Positions 41,590 through 51,155 are shown, counted from the first letter of the stretch. The stretch is 64,000 nt of DNA from an uncultured Veillonellaceae bacterium (GCA_902785705.1 CACZZN010000009.1:1-64000); one strand, 5' to 3'. A program made the numbers and translations. The notes: a model not told the origin generated them from the sequence alone.

Positions 41590-43467
41590 ATGGCTATGAC
41601 AGTTTTGAACAACACATCTGCTATGATGACACTGGGAGAATTAAACAAGAATGTCAGTCGGGTCGGAAAAGATCTGAAGAAGCTTTCTTCGGGGATGAAG
41701 ATTAATAGTGCAAGTGATGATGCTTCAGCCTATGCGATTTCCGAGCGGATGCGTGTGATGATGCGCAGTTTGGATCAGGATGAGCAGAATGTGAAGAATG
41801 GACGGTTTCTTCTGAATGTAGCGGCAGGTGGCATTGACAATATCGTACAGGAATTGCGCAGTCTGAAGGAATTGGCGTTAAATTCAGCAAATGACCACAA
41901 TACAGATGCAGATCGCGCAACCATCCAGAAAGAATTTGATCAGAGGATGGCGAATATCGATGATATTGCGGTAGAAACAAACTATAATGGGAAGATTTTG
42001 CTGGATGGGAGATACAGGAAAAAAACGGAGAGTTCGTGGGTTGCCAGCCAGATAAAGCCAACAAGTGAAAGTCCTATCATGATTTCCAGCGGAAATTACA
42101 CGATTGCTGCTGATGGCGTGTACGTACTTGCGGATGGATACAAAGGAACTGTAACCATTGCAAATGGCGTCCAAAATGTAAAATTGCAGCAACAGAATCC
42201 TTCCGTTGCTCTTGATCATACCTTTATTGTCGGATCATCTTCAGGTGGTGCTAATCTTTGGATTAAGGATTTGAATATTCGAAACACCTTTGATTCAACC
42301 TATTCAAGAGACTGGGGAATTGTAATGGTCTCCCCTGCCATCAAGTTTCAAGGAACAGATAATTACTTGACATTGGAGGGAAATAATACTTTCTCGCGGG
42401 GGAATGGACTTGATTTCGATAGTTCAGACGGTTCGATAGACAGTTATGCATCAGGATACCCTATCATTGATGCTGGTCAGGGACTTACCATAGAGGCTTT
42501 TGGCAATGGTAGCGTAGAGGTGTATGACACCCCCCTTATTATCCGGATGCCGGAAGCTGGACTTTCTCAGGAAGAGTTTTTGCATACCGGTTGGTACTAC
42601 GCAGCATCATTCTCTGGAGCAGGGATAGGTTTTCGCACATCCGATCAAGATACATACCTGAAAATCAATAGCGGAAATATTAATGTGGATATGGCACATG
42701 GCGTGAGTGAAAGTCAATTGGATGCATATTACAGTCAATATGCGGCGTTATACGATCAATATGGGATTTACCTCCGACCGCAAGCAAGGATGGGATTTGA
42801 GTTTGGAGATAATGCTGGCATTGGCGGAAACGGTAGAAAAGAATTCGATTCAGATCAAAGCAATTATGGTGACGTTATCATCAACGGAGGTACTATTACA
42901 TCCAGAGCAGTTAATGGAGCTGGTATAGGAAGCAATGGCTTTGGCTCTCGCATTCGTGATGTTATCATCAATGGAGGTGATGTCACTGCATCTAGCTATT
43001 TGGGGGAAGACATTGGTGCAGGTTATGAAGGTGAAATAAGAAGTCTTATTAAGAGTGGTAAAGGAGGTAAAGGAGGTCCACTTGTCATCCACCACGGTCC
43101 AAAATCCAATCAAGCACTCAATGTGTACATCAACGATATGCGAACCGATGCCATGGGATTGACCGGTACGGCGGTCACAACGCGGGACAAGGCAACAAAA
43201 GCGATTGAAACGATTGATTTGGCAGTTGACTATGCGTTGGATGAAGCAACGAATGTGGGGGCTTACATATCTCGTCTGGAGTATACGGAAGAAAATATCG
43301 TGACAGCGAATGAGAATACACAGGCAAGCGAAAGCACTATCCGAGATGCGGACATGGCGAAGGAAATGATGAGCTACACTAAGAACAATGTGCTGGCGCA
43401 AGCCTCTCAGTCCATGCTGGCGCAAGCGAACCAGAATGCGAGCAGCGTTTTGTCGCTTTTGCAATAG
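41590..43467 (+). CDS. Flagellin (625 aa) with a beta-helix-like central domain
   Basis: The ends match the preceding flagellin almost residue for residue (MTVLNNTSAMMTLGELNKNV; ESTIRDADMAKEMMSYTKNN; MLAQANQNASSVLSLLQ). The insert of about 400 residues is different. It contains repeats such as NYGDVIINGGTITSRAVNG, AGIGSNGFGSRIRDVIINGG and NYTIAADGVYVLADGYKGTV, the pattern of right-handed beta-helix or carbohydrate-binding surface domains. The insert DNA is more AT-rich than the conserved ends and the neighbouring genes, suggesting separate acquisition. The start follows AAAAGGTGAT, 21 bp after the first flagellin. A strong terminator lies 17 bp past the stop. Confidence 0.92.
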   Translation: MAMTVLNNTSAMMTLGELNKNVSRVGKDLKKLSSGMKINSASDDASAYAISERMRVMMRSLDQDEQNVKNGRFLLNVAAGGIDNIVQELRSLKELALNSANDHNTDADRATIQKEFDQRMANIDDIAVETNYNGKILLDGRYRKKTESSWVASQIKPTSESPIMISSGNYTIAADGVYVLADGYKGTVTIANGVQNVKLQQQNPSVALDHTFIVGSSSGGANLWIKDLNIRNTFDSTYSRDWGIVMVSPAIKFQGTDNYLTLEGNNTFSRGNGLDFDSSDGSIDSYASGYPIIDAGQGLTIEAFGNGSVEVYDTPLIIRMPEAGLSQEEFLHTGWYYAASFSGAGIGFRTSDQDTYLKINSGNINVDMAHGVSESQLDAYYSQYAALYDQYGIYLRPQARMGFEFGDNAGIGGNGRKEFDSDQSNYGDVIINGGTITSRAVNGAGIGSNGFGSRIRDVIINGGDVTASSYLGEDIGAGYEGEIRSLIKSGKGGKGGPLVIHHGPKSNQALNVYINDMRTDAMGLTGTAVTTRDKATKAIETIDLAVDYALDEATNVGAYISRLEYTEENIVTANENTQASESTIRDADMAKEMMSYTKNNVLAQASQSMLAQANQNASSVLSLLQ

Positions 43468-43483
43468 TGGCGGCTAAACGCAA

Positions 43484-43525
43484 AAAACCGGCGGCAGATT
43501 TCAGACGAATCTGCCGCCGGTTTTT
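43484..43525. terminator. Bidirectional terminator between the flagellins and the FtsA-like operon
   Basis: AACCGGCGGCAGATT and AATCTGCCGCCGGTT form a 15-bp perfect stem, with A-run and T-run on either side. It serves both converging operons. Confidence 0.9.
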
Positions 43526-43644
43526 CAGCGCTTCAGTTGTTCTGCGTGGAAACGGCGCATCCATTCCATTACAATCGTTTCTTGGTTGTAAGTAATATGC
43601 CGCAGGATTTTACGCAGCTCGTGTTCAGGGATATCCTTAGTCAT
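43525..43644 (-). CDS. Small hypothetical protein, 39 aa, coupled to the FtsA-like gene
   Basis: A 39-codon frame starts at the ATG at 43644, which overlaps the end of the FtsA-like gene (stop at 43637-43639) by 8 bases, and ends at 43525 exactly at the terminator. It reads MTKDIPEHELRKILRHITYN at the start and ends in MEWMRRFHAEQLKR: helical, charged and soluble. There is no separate ribosome-binding site, so translation would depend on coupling. The tight fit between the upstream stop and the terminator argues that it is real, but its length makes chance possible. I do not recognise it. Confidence 0.45.
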   Translation of the reverse strand: MTKDIPEHELRKILRHITYNQETIVMEWMRRFHAEQLKR

Positions 43645-46363
43645 GCCGGATGAAATCCGCGATGGATGGCTTGCGGGGTTTTTGGGTGCCGTCCGGTGCG
43701 GAGGTCGTGAGGGTGCGGAATGCGCTGAAGGGGCTTTTGTGCTGCTGTGGCTGCTGCGCCGGCTGTGCAGTGGAAGGTTTGGGTGACGGTGCAGTCCACG
43801 GGCTTGTGGCCGGATTGGCGGGATGCGGCATCTGCTGTACCTGCGCTGCGGGCATGGCCTGCCTGGAAAGCTCCGGCGGAGCCGTGAGGGTTGCGTAGTC
43901 GGGGATTTGCTCCGGCTGGTCGAGGGATTGCAGGATCACATCCAGCGTATCGCCGTTTTTGACGGGATCCGTGAAATCTGCGGGACGCTTGTTCACGAGA
44001 ATCGTGAAGGTCATGCGGCTGGTGGCCACGGGCGGCTGGAAATCCACCGCGAGCAGCGCGTCGCTGACCGTGGTCGCGCGGCGCTCGGACTTGGTGTAGC
44101 GGATTTTGCTGCCGTCGCTGACGATGGTATTCGGATTCGCCGGGCGTCCGTTGAGTTCCAGATGGACGCTGGCGGAGGGCACTTTGTACTCCTCATTGTT
44201 GTAGTAGATGACGGTGGACGCTTCCATTTCGGAAATGTCCAGGATATCCCCGATTTTCGGATTCGTATGCTCGATGTATTCGATATGGTCGCCCTCGTTG
44301 ATGGGCTGGGAAATCGTGACGGGCATATCGTTGATGAGAATCTCGGGGGAGCAGGAATAGTGTGTCTCGCGGCCGTTGAGCTGATAGCGGATGCGCTCGC
44401 CTGTCGGCGGATAGCCTGCGGAGCGCAGCGCCTCGCCGATGGTCTTGGGAGCCTTGCACTCGATCGTGTCGCCGTCCGCAAGCAGGCGGTCCGGCTCCGA
44501 GGGCTGGCCGTTCACCAGCATCCTGGGCTTTATGATTTCCTCTTTGCCGTTCACGTAGATGCTGTAGCTCGGCAGTTCGGTCATGACATCGCTCAGGCGT
44601 ATTTCCGCCGTCTTTCCGTTCTCGCCCGCGACGATACTGATATGGCAGTCGCTGTGGATGGGCGTGTCCAGCGTCGCCGGTTCGCCGTCGATGGTGATCT
44701 GGGCGAGGGTCCCCATCGTGCCGGGGAAGGTCTTGCGCTCGCCGTCGATGGTGACCATGAGCCCCATGCCCGGATGTCCGTTGAATTTCCGGAGCTGGAT
44801 GCCTGCGCTCAAAAGGGCGTCGGAGACGGTCAGGTCGCGGAAGTGGAACAGGCTGTACTCCATATCGTTCACGTAGACGGAGAGGAAGTGCAGGGTGTTG
44901 AGGGAGGCAATCTTGAGGATGCCGAGGGGTGTGACCGCATCGGGAAGCTGCAGGGATTCGGGGATATTGACAATGCCCTCGACTTGATCGGGATGGCGCA
45001 CTGCCACGCGATTCTCCGGCATGGAAAGCGCATTCGCGACGAATTGCTGCAGCATGGGCGTGAGAGATCCGCCTCCCACGAGCATGACGGCCTGGGGGGA
45101 CTCGTTTCCGTTGAGGTCCAGAATCTGCTTTGCAATCGCGTTTGCCAGCCCCTGGATATTGGAAAGGATCGGTTCGATGATTTCCGGCGCCTGCAGGTCG
45201 TAAGTGCTGCCCAGAATGTCATGGAAGCTGGAGCCTTCCCCGTTGGCGGCCTTGCGCTTGATTTCCTCCGCCACATTGAAGTCCAGCAGGAATTTCTGCG
45301 AAATGGCCTCGGTGATCTCGTCGCCGGCGAGGGGCACCATGCCATAGGCAATGACGGAGCCGTTCTTCGTGATGGCAACATCCGAGGTGCCCGCGCCGAT
45401 GTCCACCAGCACAAGGTTCAGATGGCGCATGGTGGGCGGAATGAGCACGTTGATGGCGGCAATGGGCTCCAGCGTCAGCGCGCGCATGTCCAGCATGGAC
45501 TCATGGAGCGCGGACTGCATGGAGTCGATGACCTGCCTTGGCAGGAAGGTCGCGATGACGGTGGCTTTCGCCTTTTTGCCCCGCTGGCCTACGAGCATCT
45601 TCAGCGGGATGTCATCGAGCACATAGCGGATGGTGCTGTAGCCGACGCAGTAGTAGCGCGTGGGATCGTCGATGGTATGGGAGGCGGCCAGCTTTCCCTG
45701 GGCGGCCTGTACGCCCGCGAAGTCGAGGCCGCGCTGCTGTTCCTGCGTGATGACGCCGTCCACGTCCAGCTCCGCCTCTGCGGTCATGGTGTAGAGCGCG
45801 CGCCCCGCGGCGGCGACTGCCGCGCTCTTGAGGGGACCGGTCTGCTCCACGAGCCTGCGCTTGACTTGCTGGATGATGGCGGCGACCTGAGGCACGTCAT
45901 GGATCTGGCCGTCCAGCATGGCGCGGGTCTTATGCTCCTGCCGTTCGGTGGCGATGATTTTCATCTGCCCGTTTTCGTCCCGTTCCGCCACGATGCCGAT
46001 GACGCTTCTGGTACCGATATCCAGCGCAAACAGCCGATCCGGATTGTCGGCGTTCCCCTTTACGGGCGCTTCTTCCTTCGGCTTGGCCGCTTTTGGCTTG
46101 CGGGTCATGGTCTTTTTTGCAGGTGCGGCTGCAGCAGTCTCTTCGGCGTTCTTGCGCGGGCGCCCGCGGCGGGCCGGCTTCTCGGCAGGTTCCTTGTCTG
46201 TCGCCTTTGGGGCAGGTACTGCTTTGACCAGCTCTGCGGCAGGCGCAGGCTCCTTTGCAGGGGTTGCTGTGTTTTCCTGCGGGAGCTGCTCGCTTTCGGC
46301 AGGTGTCTGCAATCTATTGAGTGTCAGGCCTTTTGCCTGGATTTTTTTCTTTTTTTTCGGCAT
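43637..46363 (-). CDS. FtsA/PilM-like actin-family protein with long basic N-terminal tail (908 aa)
   Basis: Residues 1-105 are a low-complexity Lys/Ala/Pro/Glu tail containing RRGRPRKNAEE and KKTMTRKPKAAKPK. Residues 110-450 form an FtsA-type actin fold: LFALDIGTRSVIGIVAERDENG, an SHS2-like region, NLVLVDIGAGTSDVAITKNGSVI, AGDEITEAISQKFLLDFNVAEEIKR and AVMLVGGGSLTPMLQQFVANAL. Residues 460-800 contain several short repeated units of the type INGKE--I-PR-LVNGQPSEPDRLLADGD and ELNGRPANPNTIVSDGSKI, which look like ubiquitin-like or SLBB-type modules. The end is Pro/Ala/Gln-rich. Classical FtsA has about 420 aa and a membrane-targeting helix; none is obvious here. It may be a cytoskeletal or DNA-associated scaffold. 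Function unknown. Confidence 0.75.
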   Translation of the reverse strand: MPKKKKKIQAKGLTLNRLQTPAESEQLPQENTATPAKEPAPAAELVKAVPAPKATDKEPAEKPARRGRPRKNAEETAAAAPAKKTMTRKPKAAKPKEEAPVKGNADNPDRLFALDIGTRSVIGIVAERDENGQMKIIATERQEHKTRAMLDGQIHDVPQVAAIIQQVKRRLVEQTGPLKSAAVAAAGRALYTMTAEAELDVDGVITQEQQRGLDFAGVQAAQGKLAASHTIDDPTRYYCVGYSTIRYVLDDIPLKMLVGQRGKKAKATVIATFLPRQVIDSMQSALHESMLDMRALTLEPIAAINVLIPPTMRHLNLVLVDIGAGTSDVAITKNGSVIAYGMVPLAGDEITEAISQKFLLDFNVAEEIKRKAANGEGSSFHDILGSTYDLQAPEIIEPILSNIQGLANAIAKQILDLNGNESPQAVMLVGGGSLTPMLQQFVANALSMPENRVAVRHPDQVEGIVNIPESLQLPDAVTPLGILKIASLNTLHFLSVYVNDMEYSLFHFRDLTVSDALLSAGIQLRKFNGHPGMGLMVTIDGERKTFPGTMGTLAQITIDGEPATLDTPIHSDCHISIVAGENGKTAEIRLSDVMTELPSYSIYVNGKEEIIKPRMLVNGQPSEPDRLLADGDTIECKAPKTIGEALRSAGYPPTGERIRYQLNGRETHYSCSPEILINDMPVTISQPINEGDHIEYIEHTNPKIGDILDISEMEASTVIYYNNEEYKVPSASVHLELNGRPANPNTIVSDGSKIRYTKSERRATTVSDALLAVDFQPPVATSRMTFTILVNKRPADFTDPVKNGDTLDVILQSLDQPEQIPDYATLTAPPELSRQAMPAAQVQQMPHPANPATSPWTAPSPKPSTAQPAQQPQQHKSPFSAFRTLTTSAPDGTQKPRKPSIADFIRHD

Positions 46364-46436
46364 ATTGTTCTCCTTATCCGGAAGCCGGAAGAAAGTACTC
46401 TGAATTTCTTTGCGGTTCCTGAAAATGAAAAAAGGT

Positions 46437-46465
46437 TATTTGTATTATTTCGCGAATAGTATAAT
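46437..46465 (+). promoter_or_regulatory. Promoter of the DAK2-domain gene
   Basis: TATTTG (46437-46442), 17 bp, and a perfect TATAAT (46460-46465), about 50 bp before the start at 46517. Only the -10 is convincing. Confidence 0.4.
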
Positions 46466-46516
46466 AGAATCCTGTTCTGAAAAAAAAATATTCGTCCACT
46501 GGAAGTAGGTGTTAAG

Positions 46517-47773
46517 ATGACAGGAAACAGGGAAGTAATCACAGGCGGCGATTTCAAGCGTATGGTGGCGGGAGCCTACAGTGAGCTGCTGCTGGAATAT
46601 GAAAACGTGAACGCAAGGAAGGGCGGCGGGCATCTGCCCGGCACGCATGTGCTGCGCACGATGGGAGCCGCGGTCATGCCGCTCTACGGTGTGAAGGATG
46701 AGAGCATCGGCGGTCTTGCGCGCCGTGTTTCCGCGGCGGCTGTCTTTGGCGCCCGCGGAAATGCAGGCGTGGTGCTGGCGCAGATGTTCCGGGGGCTGGA
46801 CAAGGGGCTTTCCGGCAAGTACCATGCAACGAGCTCGGAATTCGGCAAGGCGTTCCAGTATGGGATACTCTATGCCCAGCGCGTGATCCCGGAGGGGAAG
46901 GAAAGCACCTTCATCAAGGTGGCAAAGGCCGTCGCCAAGGGCGCCTACCATGCGGTGCGCGCGAACGTGCCGATTTCGGAGCTCTTGGAAGCCGCCATCA
47001 GCGCGGGGCGGAATGCCATCGAGAAAACAGGCTGCGGGGATGAGGCCGGCGCCCATATCATGGTCAGCTTCCTTTCGGGATGCCTCAAAGGTCTGGACGG
47101 GAATTTCGTGTCTCCCGCCGTCAGCCTTTCCCTCGGGCTGGAGTCCAAGAGCGATATGCCCGATCCGCGTAAGGATGCGGTACGCCCCTATTGTATCACA
47201 TTGACCGTAAAAAACCAGAAGGCAAATGTGGCGGATATCGAAAAACAGCTGAAGGAATTCGGAAACTTTGCCCTGGTGGAATATCATCATTCCGCAGTGG
47301 ACATCCATCTGCACACGAACCAAGTGGGAAAGGTCATGGAGCAGGCCATTGGATGGGGTCCTCTCAGGGATGTGCGCATCACCAATATGAGCGAGACGCA
47401 TGTCCTGCGGGCGCATGACGCGCTGACGCAGGTGGCGGCTCTGACGGTGGCGGCGGATGAAGAAGAGGCCCAGAGAATGCAGGATGCGGGAGCGTCGATC
47501 CTGGTGTCCGGCAAGGAAACATCCTGCCCCTCCGTGGCGGAGCTCGTGAGCGCCGCTCACAGCGATTTTGCCTCTTCCTATGTGCTTGTCTCATCGAGCA
47601 TTGATTATAAATTGGTGTTTCGTCAGGTGAAACGGCTGCTGGGCGACCGCGTGGAGCTGGTGTTGGCGGAAACGCCCGCGCAGGCGGAGACGGCACTGCG
47701 GGCATTCTCTGCGGAGCGCACGGCGGCGGAGAATGCAAAGGCGATGAAGGAAGCCGTGGAACAGGCACGGTAG
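46517..47773 (+). CDS. DAK2-domain protein (YloV/FakA-like)
   Basis: The 418-aa protein has a dihydroxyacetone-kinase-like DAK2 domain: ITGGDFKRMVAGAYSELLLEYENVNARK, GTHVLRTMGAAVMPL, ARRVSAAAVFGARGNAGVVLAQMFRGL, and a C-terminal extension of about 200 residues (VEYHHSAVDIHLHTNQVGKVME, ITNMSETHVLRAHDALTQ). The usual DAK2 nucleotide-binding motif with the three aspartates (DGDTG) is not seen in the first 60 residues, where NVNARKGGGHLPGTH stands in its place, so kinase activity is doubtful. By family it may relate to FakA, which phosphorylates fatty acids held by FakB. It is divergent from the FtsA-like gene and precedes the SNF2 gene by 43 bp. Confidence 0.8.
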   Translation: MTGNREVITGGDFKRMVAGAYSELLLEYENVNARKGGGHLPGTHVLRTMGAAVMPLYGVKDESIGGLARRVSAAAVFGARGNAGVVLAQMFRGLDKGLSGKYHATSSEFGKAFQYGILYAQRVIPEGKESTFIKVAKAVAKGAYHAVRANVPISELLEAAISAGRNAIEKTGCGDEAGAHIMVSFLSGCLKGLDGNFVSPAVSLSLGLESKSDMPDPRKDAVRPYCITLTVKNQKANVADIEKQLKEFGNFALVEYHHSAVDIHLHTNQVGKVMEQAIGWGPLRDVRITNMSETHVLRAHDALTQVAALTVAADEEEAQRMQDAGASILVSGKETSCPSVAELVSAAHSDFASSYVLVSSSIDYKLVFRQVKRLLGDRVELVLAETPAQAETALRAFSAERTAAENAKAMKEAVEQAR

Positions 47774-47815
47774 ATTCATTGGGGATTCGTATGAGGACCA
47801 GTAGGAGGAAAACGT

Positions 47816-50800
47816 TTGCTTGAGAATCGCATCATCGAAAATTTGGCAGATCCGCAGGTCTATGTACGTGGAAAACGGTATTTTTCCGCAGGACACGTTA
47901 CAGAGCTGGAGAAAATCAAGGAAAATGAATATCGTGCTATTGTGGCGGGAACGCAGGATTATCATGTCCGGTTGTCCTTGAGCATGGGCGGGGAGGATGT
48001 CTTTTCCTATGAGTGCAACTGCCCTGCCGCGAGGCAGTCCTTCCGCGCCTGCAAACATGTGGTTGCTGCCGCGCTGGCTGTCCAGGAATCCCAGAGTATG
48101 GCGGCGAGGAACAACAGGGGGAACAGCACTTCGGAAGACCCGTGGCGCAGCCAGCGGGAGGCGGCCCGGAGGAAACAGCAATACGAAAAAGGCTCGCGGA
48201 TGCTGGAGCTCTTCCGCTCCCATCCGCCCCTTTCCAAGGCAAAGACCCAGATGCTGCGGCTGGAACCCCAGCTCTTTGCCCTTCGGAGTTATTATGATGA
48301 GCTGACTCTCTGGCTGGAGTTCCGGATCGGCGAGGAAAAGATGTATGTGCTCAAGGATCTGGCCTCCTTTCTCAGGAGCGTGGATCGGCAGGAGGAGGTG
48401 CGGTTCGGGAAAAACCTTCTGGTAGATACTGCCGCGATGCAGTTTGAGCCGGAGATTTCCGGGCCGGTCTGGCAGATGCTTCGGGACGCATGGCACCAGC
48501 TGAATTCCGGCAGGCGTGCGTCCTATTTTATGATGTCTCCGTTCCAGCAGAAGCGGTTTATGCTGTCTTCCCGGAATCTGGAGACTTTTTTTGCGTGCAT
48601 GGGAGATCGTCCCTTTATGTTCCAGACGGAGAGTTTTCCGGCGCGGGAGGTTTCCCTGGCGAAGGGCAATCCCGCTCTTTCGGTTGCCGTCAAACGGGAT
48701 CCGGAGGGCGGCGGTCTGCTGTCCATGGACACGGGCGGCGCATATCCTCTGGATTCTGCCTATCGCTATGTCTGTCAGGGGAGCAGGATCTACGAAACGG
48801 GGGAGTCCACGCGGGATCTCTCCCTGCGCCTGTTCCAATCCTTCGGCAAAGATGCGGAAATTGCGGTTTCTCCCGGGGGCATGAAGGAATGGTTCGATGT
48901 GGTGCTGCCGAAGCTGGAACAGGTGGCGGAGATTGACGTGGCGGAGTCCTTCGAGGCCCAGTACCTCATGGAGCCCCTGCAGGCGGAGTTCTATCTGGAT
49001 TATCATGGGGACGGAGTCGAGGCGCGTCCGCTGTTCCGCTACGGGAGTGCGGAATACAACCCGTTGATCGGCAAGGCGCCGGAGAAGGCGGACGGACGGA
49101 TTCTGGTCACGGATACGGAAAAGGAAAGCCGTCTGCTCGGTCTTTTTTTGGCTTACGATTTCGAGGAGCAGAACGACTGTTTTGTGCAGCCGGATGAGGA
49201 AAAGGCATATGAGTTCCTGTCCGAAGGTCTGCCGGTGCTTTCGGAGCAGGCGGATGTCTTCTATACGGAGGCCTTTCAAAAGAAGCCCGTCCAGCAGATG
49301 GCCCGCGTGACCGCAGGCGTGAGCGTCAATGACAGCAACCTCCTGGAGATCAGCTTGCATGCGGAGGATATCGACTTCGACGAGATCCTGGACATCCTTG
49401 CGTCCTACCGGAAAAAGAGGCGCTATCACAGACTGAAGGACGGCACCTTTGTGACCTTGGAGGAACAGCAGCTTGCGGCGGTGGCGGAGCTGGTGGAAAG
49501 CACGGGGATCCGCAAGGGCTCGATCCGGGACGGGGAAAAGGCGGAGATGCCCCTTTCCCAGGCTATGTACCTCGATGCACTGGCAAGGGAGGAAGAGGGA
49601 CTGCGCCTGGAGCGCAGCAGCCGTTTCCGCTCGGTGGTGAAGAATCTCCGCAATCCCGCGGAGGCGGAGGTGGATGTTCCGGCGGGGCTTGCTCATGTGC
49701 TTCGCGACTATCAGGTGACGGGCTTCAACTGGCTTTCCACCCTTGCCTCCTATGGGCTGGGCGGCATCCTCGCAGATGACATGGGGCTTGGGAAGACCCT
49801 GCAGGTGCTTGCCTTCCTGCTTTCCCAAAAGGATGAAAACAAGGCTCCCGCCCTCGTTGTCGCACCGACCTCCCTGATGTACAACTGGGCGGAAGAGGCG
49901 GAGCGCTTCACGCCGGAGCTCAAGGCCGTGGTCATTGCGGGCACGAAGGAGGAGCGCACGGCTGCGCTGGAGCAGCTGGATCAGCGCACGGATTTTGCCA
50001 TCACCACCTACAACATGCTCTCAAGGGATTTGGAGCTTTACGGGAAAAAACAGTTTTCCTACTGTTTTTTGGATGAGGCGCAGCATATCAAGAACCCCTC
50101 CACCCAGAAGGCGAAGGCGGTCAAACACATTCGCGCAGGTGTCTGCTTTGCGCTCACGGGAACGCCCATCGAGAACACCCTCACGGAGCTATGGTCCATC
50201 TTTGATTTCCTCATGCCGGGCTATCTGCTGAATCACGCCAAGTTCAAGCAGCGTTATGAGACGCCCATTGTCCGCGGGCAGGATGCCCACGCTGCGAAGG
50301 ATCTCAAGCGCCATGTGACACCCTTTATCCTGCGGCGGCTCAAAAAGGATGTGCTCCGGGAACTGCCGGATAAGGTGGAGCGCCGTCTCATCAACGAGAT
50401 GACGGAGGAACAGGCCAAGGTCTATCGGGCGTACTTCGTGCAGGCAAAGAAGGAGTTTGCGCAGGAGCTGCAGAAGCATGGTTTCGGGGAGAGCCGCATC
50501 AAGATCCTTGCGATTCTGACGCGCCTCAGGCAGATTGCCTGCGATCCGTCCCTGTTTTTGGAAAGCTATGAGGGCGGCTCGGGAAAGCTGGACATGCTGG
50601 AGGAAATCGTGGCGGATGCCGTGGCGTCCGGACATCGCATCCTGCTCTTTTCCCAGTTCACTTCCATGCTGCAGAATATCGGGAAGCGTTTGCAGGATAT
50701 GCAGGTGGGGTATTTCTATCTGGACGGGCAGACGCCGTCACTGGAGCGCATCCGTCTCGTGAAGAAATTCAACGAGGGGACGATGCCGATTTTCCTCATC

Positions 50801-51097
50801 TCCCTGAAAGCGGGCGGCACGGGTCTGAACCTCACGGGCGCGGATATGGTGATCCACTACGATCCATGGTGGAATCCTGCCGTGGAGGACCAGGCAACGG
50901 ACCGTGCCTATCGCATCGGACAGCAGAAGAACGTGCAAGTGCTGAAGCTCATCACGAAGCATACCATCGAGGAGCAGATTTATGAGCTGCAGCAAAAAAA
51001 GAAATCCTTGATCGACAAGATGATCGAGCCGGGAGAGAATTTCCTTTCCAAGCTCAGCGAGGAGGAGATACGGGGTCTGTTTGAAGGTGGGAAGTAG
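47816..51097 (+). CDS. SNF2-family DNA helicase/translocase with SWIM zinc finger
   Basis: The 1093-aa protein has a SWIM zinc finger near residues 60-80 (YECNCPAARQSFRACKHVVAA: CxC and CxH), a large middle region typical of bacterial SNF2 proteins, and the helicase core. The core shows motif I ILADDMGLGKTLQVLAFLLS, motif II CFLDEAQHIKNP, motif III ALTGTPIENTLTELW, and C-terminal motifs LLFSQFTSMLQNI, ISLKAGGTGLNLTGADMVIH and DQATDRAYRIGQQKNVQV. The start codon is TTG with a strong AGGAGG seven bases before it. Such proteins remodel protein-DNA or transcription complexes; the role here is not known. A strong terminator follows. Confidence 0.95.
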   Translation: MLENRIIENLADPQVYVRGKRYFSAGHVTELEKIKENEYRAIVAGTQDYHVRLSLSMGGEDVFSYECNCPAARQSFRACKHVVAAALAVQESQSMAARNNRGNSTSEDPWRSQREAARRKQQYEKGSRMLELFRSHPPLSKAKTQMLRLEPQLFALRSYYDELTLWLEFRIGEEKMYVLKDLASFLRSVDRQEEVRFGKNLLVDTAAMQFEPEISGPVWQMLRDAWHQLNSGRRASYFMMSPFQQKRFMLSSRNLETFFACMGDRPFMFQTESFPAREVSLAKGNPALSVAVKRDPEGGGLLSMDTGGAYPLDSAYRYVCQGSRIYETGESTRDLSLRLFQSFGKDAEIAVSPGGMKEWFDVVLPKLEQVAEIDVAESFEAQYLMEPLQAEFYLDYHGDGVEARPLFRYGSAEYNPLIGKAPEKADGRILVTDTEKESRLLGLFLAYDFEEQNDCFVQPDEEKAYEFLSEGLPVLSEQADVFYTEAFQKKPVQQMARVTAGVSVNDSNLLEISLHAEDIDFDEILDILASYRKKRRYHRLKDGTFVTLEEQQLAAVAELVESTGIRKGSIRDGEKAEMPLSQAMYLDALAREEEGLRLERSSRFRSVVKNLRNPAEAEVDVPAGLAHVLRDYQVTGFNWLSTLASYGLGGILADDMGLGKTLQVLAFLLSQKDENKAPALVVAPTSLMYNWAEEAERFTPELKAVVIAGTKEERTAALEQLDQRTDFAITTYNMLSRDLELYGKKQFSYCFLDEAQHIKNPSTQKAKAVKHIRAGVCFALTGTPIENTLTELWSIFDFLMPGYLLNHAKFKQRYETPIVRGQDAHAAKDLKRHVTPFILRRLKKDVLRELPDKVERRLINEMTEEQAKVYRAYFVQAKKEFAQELQKHGFGESRIKILAILTRLRQIACDPSLFLESYEGGSGKLDMLEEIVADAVASGHRILLFSQFTSMLQNIGKRLQDMQVGYFYLDGQTPSLERIRLVKKFNEGTMPIFLISLKAGGTGLNLTGADMVIHYDPWWNPAVEDQATDRAYRIGQQKNVQVLKLITKHTIEEQIYELQQKKKSLIDKMIEPGENFLSKLSEEEIRGLFEGGK

Positions 51098-51108
51098 ATG
51101 GAAAAACG

Positions 51109-51155
51109 AAATGGATGGCAGTCGGCGGATATTCGCTGACTGCCATCCATTTTAT
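51109..51155 (+). terminator. Terminator after the SNF2 gene
   Basis: AAATGGATGGCAGTC (51109-51123) and GACTGCCATCCATTT (51138-51152) form a perfect 15-bp stem, followed by TATTTT. Confidence 0.9.

Noticed and set aside
43823-46459. 878-codon plus-strand frame
   Set aside because: Antisense shadow of the FtsA-like gene, whose actin-fold motifs are unmistakable.
47591-49828. 745-codon minus-strand frame
   Set aside because: Antisense shadow of the SNF2 gene with no domain of its own.
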